Source of the DNA: Nocardioides deserti | Lineage (GTDB): Bacteria > Actinomycetota > Actinomycetes > Propionibacteriales > Nocardioidaceae | NCBI RefSeq assembly: GCF_014266025.1 | Contig: NZ_JACMYC010000007.1 | Span: 1 to 64,000, forward strand | Reading direction: 5' to 3' | Length of the DNA: 64,000 bases | In this document: piece by piece, positions 25,346 through 33,394 of the stretch | How the letters are laid out: each line of letters starts with the position of its first letter | Position numbering within the stretch: position 1 is the stretch's first letter | The notes under the pieces: model-generated | Databases searched by the model: none | What the model saw: the letters and a program-made list of their open reading frames with translations, nothing else | What the model was told of the DNA's origin: nothing | Position numbers and translations under genes: made by a program

Positions 25346-26146
25346 ATGGCTGCCGACGACACCCCCAGCCCCGGGCTGGACATCGACTGGGTCCGCACGA
25401 TCGCGGGCGCGCTCGCCGCGATCACGACCGCGGTCCTGCTCTCGACTCTCGGCGCCGCCGGCACGCTCATCGGCGCCGCGCTCGGCAGCATCGCGGCCAC
25501 CGTGGGCACGGCCGTCTACAGCCAGGGCCTGGCCCGCTCGAAGGCGAAGCTGGCTGCGGCGCAGGAGCGCGCGCTGCAGAAGGTGGGCCAGGCGCAGACG
25601 GAGGTACGCCGTGCTGCGCGGCACGGGGACGCCGCCCAGCTGCCGCGGGCCGAGCGCCGGCTCGCCGAGGCCGCCGACGAGCTCGATGCCGCGGCCACCG
25701 ACCCCGACGGTGACGGCGACGGGGCGACTCCGTCCTGGCGCGAGCGGCTCGCCGTCCTGCCGTGGAAGCGGATCGCGCTGGTCGCCGGCGGGCTCTTCCT
25801 GCTCGTCGTGGTCGTCATCAGCGTCTTCGAGGCGCTCACCGGCAAGCCGGTCTCGTCCTACACCGGTGGCTCCGACTCCGACGGCGGCACCACCATCACC
25901 CGGATCACCGGCGGCTCGTCCTCGTCCGACGACGACGGCGGCCGCGACGGCGACCGGCAGCCCCCGCCGGCCGACCCGTCGAGCAGCACCGAGCCGTCCG
26001 ACGGCACCGCGCCGTCCGTCGACCCTTCACCCGGGGCGCCTACCGACGTGCCGTCCGAGGAGCCGTCGGTCGAGCCGACCCTCGAGGCGCCGACACCCAC
26101 CGCCGAGCCGAGCGCTCCCCTGCCGAGCCCGACCGCCACGCCCTGA
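25346..26146 (+). CDS. two-helix membrane protein with long Pro/Ser/Asp/Thr-rich tail
   Basis: A 266-residue protein not recognised as a known family. It starts at ATG 25346 after CAGGG. The first hydrophobic hairpin is IAGALAAITTAVLLSTLGAAGTLIGAALGSIAATVGTAVY (about 13-52). A coiled-coil-like amphipathic segment follows (RSKAKLAAAQERALQKVGQAQTEVRRAARHGDAAQLPRAERRLAEAADELDAA). A second membrane helix is at about 141-163 (ALVAGGLFLLVVVVISVFEAL). The last 100 residues are low complexity (SSSSDDDGGRDGDRQPPPADPSSSTEPSDGTAP), most likely exposed outside the membrane. It is possibly surface-linked. It is divergent from the NlpC/P60 gene and its riboswitch leader. Confidence 0.65.
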   Translation: MAADDTPSPGLDIDWVRTIAGALAAITTAVLLSTLGAAGTLIGAALGSIAATVGTAVYSQGLARSKAKLAAAQERALQKVGQAQTEVRRAARHGDAAQLPRAERRLAEAADELDAAATDPDGDGDGATPSWRERLAVLPWKRIALVAGGLFLLVVVVISVFEALTGKPVSSYTGGSDSDGGTTITRITGGSSSSDDDGGRDGDRQPPPADPSSSTEPSDGTAPSVDPSPGAPTDVPSEEPSVEPTLEAPTPTAEPSAPLPSPTATP

Positions 26147-26183
26147 CCGGGTCACGGCCGGAGGGGTCGGGTACCCCACCGGC

Positions 26184-26816
26184 ATGAGCCACCGCGACAC
26201 CGCCCGCGCGCTCATCGAGCAGCACGGCACGACGTATGCCGAGGACGCCGGCATTCGGCTCGACGACAAGCCGGCGGCGCTGTGGCAGCTGCTCGTGCTG
26301 AGCCTGCTGCTCTCGGCCCGGATCAGCTCCGACATCGCCGTGGCGGCCGCGCGCGAGCTGTTCGACGCCGGCTGCACCACGCCCGAGCGCACGCGGGACA
26401 CCCAGCGCCGGTCGCTCATCGCCGCCTTCGGCCGCAGCGGCTACCGCCGCTACGACGAGCGCACCTCCACCCAGCTCCACGGGCTCGCCGACAAGGTGCT
26501 CGACGACTTCTCCGGCGACCTGCGGCGCTTGCACGAGGACTGTGACGACGTGCCTGCGCTCGAGGAGGCGCTGCAGGAGTTCACGGGCATCGGCCCCGCC
26601 GGCGCAGCGATCTTCCTGCGCGAGGTGCAGGGCGTGTGGCCCGACGTCACGCCGTACGTCGACGGGCTGGCCGCCAAGGGCGCCGACCGGCTCGGCCTCC
26701 CCACCGTGCCGGAAAGCTTGGCCGACCTCGTGCCGGCGAAGGACCTTCCCCGCCTCGTCGCGGCCTGCGTCCGTGCCGCCCGGGACCGGACCGTCGTCGA
26801 CGGCGTCCGCGGCTGA
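26184..26816 (+). CDS. HhH-GPD-superfamily protein (endonuclease III-like)
   Basis: A 210-residue helix-hairpin-helix protein of the DNA-glycosylase superfamily. The N-terminal LWQLLVLSLLLSARISSDIAVAAARELF resembles the endonuclease III first helices. ALQEFTGIGPAGAAIFLREVQ is the HhH, and PDVTPYVDGLAAK is in the Gly/Pro-Asp region. The usual catalytic Lys in the HhH (TGVGRKTA) is replaced here by Ala/Gly, and no FeS-cluster cysteines are seen, so activity is uncertain. The ATG start is at 26184. It is annotated in related genomes simply as endonuclease. A base-repair role is inferred from the fold. Confidence 0.65.
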   Translation: MSHRDTARALIEQHGTTYAEDAGIRLDDKPAALWQLLVLSLLLSARISSDIAVAAARELFDAGCTTPERTRDTQRRSLIAAFGRSGYRRYDERTSTQLHGLADKVLDDFSGDLRRLHEDCDDVPALEEALQEFTGIGPAGAAIFLREVQGVWPDVTPYVDGLAAKGADRLGLPTVPESLADLVPAKDLPRLVAACVRAARDRTVVDGVRG

Positions 26817-26852
26817 CCGGCCCGGACCGGTCGGGACGGGCCCGCCGGACGC

Positions 26853-26892
26853 ACGAGCGGCGCCGCCCCGCGAAGGAGACGACGCCGCTCGT
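26853..26892. terminator. hairpin between convergent genes
   Basis: ACGAGCGGCG (26853-26862) pairs with CGCCGCTCGT (26883-26892) across a 20-base loop. It lies between the HhH gene and the end of the GH106-like gene. The loop resembles that of the hairpin at 33340-33375 (CCGCCCC then GGAGACG), so both belong to one terminator type in this genome. Confidence 0.65.
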
Positions 26893-26930
26893 GGTCGGGT
26901 CGGGGTCAGTCGGGCCGAGTCGCGCCCAGG

Positions 26931-29900
26931 TCAGCGCAGGCTGGCCTCCACCACGGCCTGCGGACGGAGCACGACCGGGCCGAGCAGCCCGGAGGGCGGC
27001 GGGGTCTTGCTGCGCCGGTTGAGCAGCGTGTTGGTCACCCGCACCTCGATGGTGTTCGTGCCGGCCCGGAGGGCGTCGGTGACGTCGACGACGTACGGAG
27101 CCCACAACGCGCGGGGCAGCACCTCGCCGTTGACCGTGACCTGCGCGATGTCGCGCACCTCGCCGAGGTCGAGGCGCATCCGCCGGTCCGCGAGCTCGTC
27201 CGCGGTCAGGTCCACCGTGGTGCGGTAGACCCCGCTGCCGGAGAAGGTCGGGTCCGTCGTGGTCCACGAGCCGAGCTCAGTCGGCCTGGCCGTGTCACCC
27301 TCGCGCTCCAGGCGCAGCGTCCACGGGCCCTCGAGCGCGATCGGCTCGAGGGGGTCGGTGACGGTGACCTGGCCCTGGTAGGTCTTGCCGTGGAACTGGC
27401 CCTGCAGGTCGTAGGTCCCCGGCGCGTCGAGGAGCAGGCTCGCCGCGATCGTGCTGCGCACCTTCTCCGCCGACGTCGCCAGCAGGTCACCGACCAGGTG
27501 CGGCTGCACCTTGGTGCCCTGCTCGAAGACGACCGCGACGGTCTCGTAGGGGTCGAGCTCGAGCGGGATCACCGTCTCGCCGCGCCCCGCCTCGTCGTAC
27601 GTCGTGAACGCGTCCGTGGTGCCGGTGCGGGGGTCCCACAGCTCGGGCACGCCGTCGATCGGGAGGGTCGCCGAGGTGCGGACGCTCTCGCCGCTCTCGT
27701 TGTTGAGGAGAAACGCCACGTCGCCGTCGCGGCCGGTGCGCAGCACGCGCACAGCAGGCGCCGCCGGCGTCAGCTCGGCCGCGACGACCCCCGCCCCCAG
27801 GGCGAGCGCGTCGAGTGCCTCGATGTCGCGGACGACCGCCACCTGGCCGGCGCCCCGTGCCGTCCAGCCGCCGGAGGCGCCTGCGACCAGTGCGTCGAGC
27901 GCGGCGGTCATCGCGGCGTCCCGTCCGCGGGCCTCGTGCTCGGGCAGCGGACCGACGAACGCGACCCGACCGCCGGAGACGACGAAGTCCTGCAGGGTCT
28001 TGACGGTCTCCAGGTCGAGCACGGGCGTGGTCGGGACCACGACCATGCGGTACGACGCGGCACCGATCTCGAGCTCGCCGCGACCGACCTCCGCGTGGAA
28101 GCGGGTCCGCGGGTCGCCGGAGAACGACCCGTCGCTGACCATGTCGAAGTCGACCTGCGCCCGCTCGAGGGCGTACGCCGTGTCGCTGAGGTCGGCGTCG
28201 AGCCGGTGGTCGGGGTCGGAGGTCCGGGTCTGCTCCGCGGCGCGCTGCGGCTGCAGGAGCACGGTCTCGGCCAGCGACTCGCCGCGGCCGATCTCGCTGA
28301 CGCGACCGATCCACGCGTCGACGTCACCCATCGCGTCCCAGTAGGTGCTGGCCGGGCCGAAGGGCGGCGCGAAGTAGATCTGCTGCTCGTCGGTCCACAT
28401 CGCGTGCAGCGAGAAGTGGTTGATGCCGCGGGTGGCGAGGGCGCCGATGGTGGCACGCATGAAGTCCGGCGCGACGCCCCACCCGGAGTTGCCGAACACC
28501 TCCGAGAGCGCCCGGTCGCCGCCGCTGAGGTTGCGCGCAGCGGCCGCGTTGCGGCCGAGGGTGGTCTGCTCGCCGGCGGTGTAGTCGCCGGTGATCATGT
28601 CGGTGCCGGGGACCTGCGCGTACTGGTTGTTCTTGCTGAGGTCGCCGGTGCTGTGCATCCGCTCCTGCGGGCTCTCCTCGTCCAGCAGCGGGTTGGTGAT
28701 CAGCTGCAGGCCGCGGTCACCCATCCACTCGGCCTGGCGCTGGTAGTAGTTGGTCGCGAACGCGTTGTTGACCGCGCGCCAGTAGGCGCCGGAGTACTGC
28801 TCGCCCGTCCGCTCGAGCTCCTCGAACGCCGCGGTGTAGGCGACGCCCGGCGTGGACCCGGCCTCCTTGACCAGTGCGTCCAGGCTGGCCGACCACGGCA
28901 GCCGCTTGAACGGCCACGGCTCGGCGGAGGAGATGAACGGCTCGTCGTCCCAGAAGCCGGGGACGACCGTGCCCATCGCCCAGCCGAACCGGCGGACGTA
29001 CTCGCCCTGGGCCACCTCGAAGAGGCGGTCGGTGGCGACCGGGTCGAGCAGGTCGAGGTAGCCGCGGTGGTAGCCGCTGGAGTCGTCGGTGAGGACCGCC
29101 TTGCCGTAGGTGTCGACGACCCACCGGCCCTCGGGCACGGTCCACGTCCCGGTCTCGAGGTCGGGGGTCAGCTCGACGAGGTCGGCGGCGTCGGTGGAGC
29201 CGGCCGGGCGGGCGGCGGCCGCGACGGCGTCCTCGACGCGCACGGTGGGTCCGCCGAAGTCCTCGATGTCGACGACGTCGTCGAAGGTGCTCGACCACAG
29301 CTCGGCGCCGGCGGGGTCGGTGACGGCGAGGTTGCCCCAGGTGACGCGCTGGAGGCCCTCGACGGCGTCCTGCACGCCGACGCCGCCGTACTCCGCGCTG
29401 ACCGCGGGGGCGCCGGTGGCGTACGTCGCGTCGACCGCGACCGGCTGCACGGTGCGGTTGATGACCGGGGCGATCTCGTCGCCGGTGACCGTGACGGTGA
29501 CCGTCTGCTCGCTGCGCGGGTGGAAGCCCGGCGTCGGGACGCCGGTGGTGAGCTTGGTGCGCTCCTCGCCGTCGAGGCGCCACACGCTCGCGCGGCCCTT
29601 GACGTCGATGTCGACCAGGTAGCCACGGGTGCCGTCGGCGGAGGACCGCACGACGAGCTGGGCGCCGGCCGCGGTCAGGCGGATCCGGCCGGTGACGGTG
29701 TAGTCGGTCCAGTCGGCGCCGTCGACGAGCGGGTGCGCACCCTCCCGGAGCGCGCCGTCGACCACGAGGCGGCCCTCGGCGACGCTGAGGCCGCTGGTCT
29801 CGTGCGGGTCGATGGTCGTGGGCCCCTCGACGACGCGGGTCGAGCGCTGGAGCGCCTTGAGCCGCAGCTCGGGGCTCGGCTCGTAGGTCGTGTCGCCGAC

Positions 29901-30362
29901 GGTGCCGCCGTTGGCGATGATCCCGCCGGCCTTGCCGCTGGGGAAGTTGCTGTCGTTGAACAGCCAGATCCGCATGCCGGTGCGCTGCGCCTCGCGCAGG
30001 ACGTGCTCGACGATGTCGAACCACGCCTCGGTGAAGTACGCCGGCTTCATCCCGGGGCCGCCGTACGGGAAGAGCACGGCCTCGTAGATGCCCTTGTCGC
30101 GCAGCTCGGCCATCTGGGTGTCGACGACCTCGGGGGTGACGGTGCCGGTCCAGTACCAGTAGACCGAGGGTCGGCTGTCCTTCGGCGGGTCGGCGAAGGC
30201 GGCGGGGTCGAAGCCCTGCTCGCGGTGGGGCGCCGGGGCGGGCCGGTCGGGGCCGGCGACGGCGCTGACGGTCGGGACGGCGGCGAGGGACAGGGCGAGC
30301 GCAGCGGCCGAGGCGGCCGCTCCGACCGAGGCGGCGCGGCCGCGCTTGTTGAATCGACTCAC
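26931..30362 (-). CDS. secreted GH106-like glycoside hydrolase (alpha-L-rhamnosidase family)
   Basis: An exported 1143-residue enzyme with a signal sequence (AAALALSLAAVPTVSAVAG). The segment starting SVYWYWTGTVTPEVVDTQMAELRDKGIYEAVLFPYGG resembles the N-terminal WYWNG-like start of GH106 enzymes. Central catalytic-type blocks include GTVVPGFWDDEPFIS, AEWMGDRGLQLITNPLLDEESPQE and SEVFGNSGWG. The C-terminal region (GPWTLRLE, GSGVYRTTVDLTADELADRRMRLDLGEVRDIAQVTVNGE) is a galactose-binding-like beta-sandwich. Family members remove alpha-L-rhamnose from pectin-like and plant glycans. The GTG start at 30362 has AAGGA upstream. It ends at the 26853-26892 hairpin and is separated from the next gene by a terminator at 30516-30547. 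Confidence 0.78.
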   Translation of the reverse strand: MSRFNKRGRAASVGAAASAAALALSLAAVPTVSAVAGPDRPAPAPHREQGFDPAAFADPPKDSRPSVYWYWTGTVTPEVVDTQMAELRDKGIYEAVLFPYGGPGMKPAYFTEAWFDIVEHVLREAQRTGMRIWLFNDSNFPSGKAGGIIANGGTVGDTTYEPSPELRLKALQRSTRVVEGPTTIDPHETSGLSVAEGRLVVDGALREGAHPLVDGADWTDYTVTGRIRLTAAGAQLVVRSSADGTRGYLVDIDVKGRASVWRLDGEERTKLTTGVPTPGFHPRSEQTVTVTVTGDEIAPVINRTVQPVAVDATYATGAPAVSAEYGGVGVQDAVEGLQRVTWGNLAVTDPAGAELWSSTFDDVVDIEDFGGPTVRVEDAVAAAARPAGSTDAADLVELTPDLETGTWTVPEGRWVVDTYGKAVLTDDSSGYHRGYLDLLDPVATDRLFEVAQGEYVRRFGWAMGTVVPGFWDDEPFISSAEPWPFKRLPWSASLDALVKEAGSTPGVAYTAAFEELERTGEQYSGAYWRAVNNAFATNYYQRQAEWMGDRGLQLITNPLLDEESPQERMHSTGDLSKNNQYAQVPGTDMITGDYTAGEQTTLGRNAAAARNLSGGDRALSEVFGNSGWGVAPDFMRATIGALATRGINHFSLHAMWTDEQQIYFAPPFGPASTYWDAMGDVDAWIGRVSEIGRGESLAETVLLQPQRAAEQTRTSDPDHRLDADLSDTAYALERAQVDFDMVSDGSFSGDPRTRFHAEVGRGELEIGAASYRMVVVPTTPVLDLETVKTLQDFVVSGGRVAFVGPLPEHEARGRDAAMTAALDALVAGASGGWTARGAGQVAVVRDIEALDALALGAGVVAAELTPAAPAVRVLRTGRDGDVAFLLNNESGESVRTSATLPIDGVPELWDPRTGTTDAFTTYDEAGRGETVIPLELDPYETVAVVFEQGTKVQPHLVGDLLATSAEKVRSTIAASLLLDAPGTYDLQGQFHGKTYQGQVTVTDPLEPIALEGPWTLRLEREGDTARPTELGSWTTTDPTFSGSGVYRTTVDLTADELADRRMRLDLGEVRDIAQVTVNGEVLPRALWAPYVVDVTDALRAGTNTIEVRVTNTLLNRRSKTPPPSGLLGPVVLRPQAVVEASLR

Positions 30363-30515
30363 AGGTGAGTTCCTTCGGTTGAGGGGACGCCATCAGCGCT
30401 AGGGGGGTGCTGTGACGCGCGCCACTATGGCGGTCCTCGCGGCCATATTGAAACGATCCATCCCACGATGCGGTCACCGAGTCCCCACCCGGCGCACCAC
30501 ACCGCCCGCACGGCA

Positions 30516-30547
30516 CCGGGCCCGGACGCCGTGGCGTCCGGGCCCGG
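30516..30547. terminator. 15-bp hairpin after the phytase-like gene
   Basis: CCGGGCCCGGACGCC (30516-30530) and its complement (30533-30547) flank two bases, so the working loop is larger. It lies 18 bases beyond the stop codon of the minus-strand gene ending at 30566. Confidence 0.75.
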
Positions 30548-30565
30548 GAGCGGGTACGACGGCGT

Positions 30566-33154
30566 TCAGCGGGTCACGGCGACCCGCACCCAGCCGGAGC
30601 GCGAGGACGCCGCGTGCGCTCCCCCGCGGTACGTCGCGCGGAACCGCTCGACGCCGGTCCTCGTGAGCCGCACGGTGAGCCGGGCGCGGCCGTCGGCGAC
30701 GGGGACCGTGCCGACGGTCCGTCCGCCCCGGGTGAAGACGACGCGGCCCTGGTCGGTGCCCGGCCCGACCACGGCGGTCAGCCGGACGCGCTGACCGCGC
30801 CGACCGCGCTCGCGGGAGGCCGAGAGCCGGGTCCGCGTGGCGACCGAGCGCCCGAAGGTCGAGCGCACCGTCCCGAGGGAGTACAGCTGGATCTCCCCCG
30901 TGGCGTCGCTCACCCCGTCGTTGTCGGTGACGGCGAAGACCCGGCCGGCGCCGGTGATGCCGAGCCCCTCGAGCTTCTCCTGGGTCCATCCGCGCTGGTC
31001 CTGCATCGCGGGGAGCAGGTCGACGGCGAGCCGCTTGCGCAGCGGGGTCACCTCGCCGGAGGTCCGGCCCGGCACGTCGATGGTGTAGATCCGCTTGACC
31101 GCCGCGCTGGGGCCGTTGAGCTTGTCCCGCTCGATGACGGCCAACGTGTCGCGGTCGACGAAGGTCAGCTCCGAGAGGCCGATCCAGTCGCCGGCGACCT
31201 CCGTGGTCTCCAGCGGGTAGCCGTACCAGGTCCACGTCCCGCGCCGCACGTCGTACCGTCCGATCCGGGCGGTCGACTCACCGGCCACCGGCCGCTGGAG
31301 GGCGACGAAGACCTGCTCCCCGCCCTTGCCCCGGCGGATGGTGACGCCCTCGAGGCCCCACTTGCCCAGGCCGGCCACGACGTCCGCGGGGAGCGCGACC
31401 CGCTGGCGCACGACGCCCGCGGCGTCGGTGCGGACGAGCGCGTTCTCGGCGCCGGTGGCTCCCTCGACCGCCAGCCAGAACCCGCCCTGGCGCCGGGCGG
31501 CGAGGCCCTCGATGTCGATCGCGGGCTTCTCGCCGGACGGCGTGCTCACCTCGAGCACGTCGTCGATGACGGCCGGCGAGGCGCTCGCGTCGACGGAGTA
31601 GATCCGACCGGTGGCGTACGCCGCGTCGCTGGCGGCGTACAGCCGGCGCGGGCTGCCCGGCACGCCGCTGAGTGCCCCGAGCGCACCCCAGCCGATCGGC
31701 GTGGCGCCGGCCGGCTCTCCCGGAGCGGGCACGGAGACGATCGACGGGAACCGCGGCTTCGCGTCGCCCAGCTGGTAGACGCCGACCGTGGCGCGGACGC
31801 CGGCCGAGGCGTCGTCCTCCTCGGAGGAGACGACCAGGAGGTCCCGCTCGGGCACGGGCAGCAGGCCCTCGGGCCCGTTGGTGGTGGGCAGCACCTGCCG
31901 GAAGACCGGCTTCCGCGGGTCGGTCATGTCGTAGACCGCGACGAAGTTGCTGCGCTCGGAGCCCACGAACGCGTACGGCGTGCCCCGCATCTCGGCGAAG
32001 GCCAGGCCCTCGGGCTCGGCGCCCTTGTTGTCGGCGCGGTCGTTGTTGAACAGGCCGTGCGCGACGGCGAGGTCCTCGAACGAGCGGCCCGCGTCCCAGA
32101 CGACCTCGCCGGTGGCGGCGTCGAAGACGGTCCAGCCCCGGGAGCCACCGAGCCAGTCGCCCTCGTTGGCGGTCGCGACGAGCCCGTCGCCGACCCACTG
32201 GACGGCGTCGGGCTCACGCGGCACGTCGAGGGACCCGGTGAAGTCGAAGATGCCGTCGTCGTCGACGTCCACCCCCTCCACCTTCGCGTTGCCCGCGCTG
32301 AAGGCGTGGCGGATGGAGCGGCTCGGCAGGTCGATGACGACGAGGCCGTTGTTCTCCTGCAGGGTCACGACGAGCTGGTTGTCGGCGTTGATGTCGACGT
32401 ACTCCGGCTCGGGGTCCTCGGGCGTGTTCATCCCGGCCAGCGCGGGCAGCGCCGCGCCGTCGTCGCCGACGAGCGCAACCGGCTCGGCGATCCAGGTCTC
32501 CGGCGCGCCGTCGAGCTCCACGACCTGGACGAACCCGGCCGGCAGCTGCGGCAGGTCGCCCTCCTCGCCGCCGGTGGGCGTGGCCTCCTCGTCGCGCTGG
32601 TTCTCCATCGCGATCGCGGCGAACCCCTGGTCGGGACTGATCGCGATCGAGTCCGGCTGGCCGCCGAGGTCGAGGGAGGCGACCGTGGTGAGGTCGGAGA
32701 TCCGGACGACGTCGAGGCGGCCCGACGGCTCGGTGAAGGACGCGCTGGTGTCGACGACGACCAACACGTGGTCGCCCACGACCGCCACCGACGTCGGCTG
32801 GTCGTCGGCGTCCCCGAGCTCGCTCAGGTCGAGCGAGCCCTTCCCGACCGGCTGCGCCGGGTCGGTGATGTCGACGAAGCCGATGCGCTTGCCTGCGGCG
32901 TCGGTGTAGACAACCGTCCGACCGTCCTCGGTGACGTCGGAGATCTCAGCGACGGTCTCCTCGACGGGGTCGACCCCGGCCGGGACGTTCTGGAAGACCG
33001 GGTACGTCGCCGCCCGCTCGAACCACGGTCCGGCCGCGGCTGCGGCCGGGGCTCCCGCCGCGGGCGCTGCTGTCGACGCTGGGAGCGTCGGCGCGAGGAG
33101 GGCGAGCGGGAGCGCGCTGACGGCAGCGAGAGCCAGTCCACGGCGTGCAGGCAT
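30566..33154 (-). CDS. secreted esterase-like phytase-family beta-propeller protein with Ig-like tail
   Basis: A product of 862 residues, exported through a signal peptide (GLALAAVSALPLALLAPTLPASTAAPAA). The N-terminal half is a propeller-like repeat (WFERAATYPVFQNVP, then blades such as VVDTSASFTEPSGRLDVVRISDLTTVASLDLGGQPDSIAISPDQGFAAIAMENQRDE). The middle part is typical of PF13449 (esterase-like activity of phytase): DIEGLAARRQGGFWLAVEGATGAENALVR, GKWGLEGVTIRRG, WIGLSELTFVDRDTLAVIERDKL. The final 100 residues form an Ig-like repeat domain (RLSASRERGRRGQRVRLTAVVG). The ATG at 33154 has GAAAGG upstream. Phosphate-ester release is plausible, but no residue test for catalysis is possible from the sequence alone. 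Confidence 0.8.
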   Translation of the reverse strand: MPARRGLALAAVSALPLALLAPTLPASTAAPAAGAPAAAAAGPWFERAATYPVFQNVPAGVDPVEETVAEISDVTEDGRTVVYTDAAGKRIGFVDITDPAQPVGKGSLDLSELGDADDQPTSVAVVGDHVLVVVDTSASFTEPSGRLDVVRISDLTTVASLDLGGQPDSIAISPDQGFAAIAMENQRDEEATPTGGEEGDLPQLPAGFVQVVELDGAPETWIAEPVALVGDDGAALPALAGMNTPEDPEPEYVDINADNQLVVTLQENNGLVVIDLPSRSIRHAFSAGNAKVEGVDVDDDGIFDFTGSLDVPREPDAVQWVGDGLVATANEGDWLGGSRGWTVFDAATGEVVWDAGRSFEDLAVAHGLFNNDRADNKGAEPEGLAFAEMRGTPYAFVGSERSNFVAVYDMTDPRKPVFRQVLPTTNGPEGLLPVPERDLLVVSSEEDDASAGVRATVGVYQLGDAKPRFPSIVSVPAPGEPAGATPIGWGALGALSGVPGSPRRLYAASDAAYATGRIYSVDASASPAVIDDVLEVSTPSGEKPAIDIEGLAARRQGGFWLAVEGATGAENALVRTDAAGVVRQRVALPADVVAGLGKWGLEGVTIRRGKGGEQVFVALQRPVAGESTARIGRYDVRRGTWTWYGYPLETTEVAGDWIGLSELTFVDRDTLAVIERDKLNGPSAAVKRIYTIDVPGRTSGEVTPLRKRLAVDLLPAMQDQRGWTQEKLEGLGITGAGRVFAVTDNDGVSDATGEIQLYSLGTVRSTFGRSVATRTRLSASRERGRRGQRVRLTAVVGPGTDQGRVVFTRGGRTVGTVPVADGRARLTVRLTRTGVERFRATYRGGAHAASSRSGWVRVAVTR

Positions 33155-33339
33155 GGGGGGCCTTTCGTTCGGCGTGACGAGACCCCGCAGCATCCGCTCC
33201 TCGGCGGTCCGCTCGGTGAGCCGTGGGCGAGCCGGAGGTGAACATCCGGCGGCGGCACGCCCTGCTCGTCGGTCGCTGCCGTCAGTCCCGTCCCTCAGAC
33301 CCGCGGGTTGGCGCCTGCGCTCGAATCGCAGGGCACCGG

Positions 33340-33375
33340 CGAACGGCGCCGCCCCTGAGGAGACGGCGCCGTTCG
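33340..33375. terminator. 12-bp hairpin after the secreted amidase gene
   Basis: CGAACGGCGCCG (33340-33351) pairs with CGGCGCCGTTCG (33364-33375) around a 12-base loop. It lies 20 bases past the stop codon of the minus-strand amidase gene. Another hairpin of similar style is at 26853-26892. Confidence 0.78.
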
Positions 33376-33394
33376 GCTGGAGGTGAGAAGCAGG

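Noticed and set aside
27390..30368. Plus-strand frame of about 990 codons opposite the GH106-like gene
   Set aside because: Shadow of the true minus-strand gene with signal peptide and recognisable domains; the plus frame has no motif.
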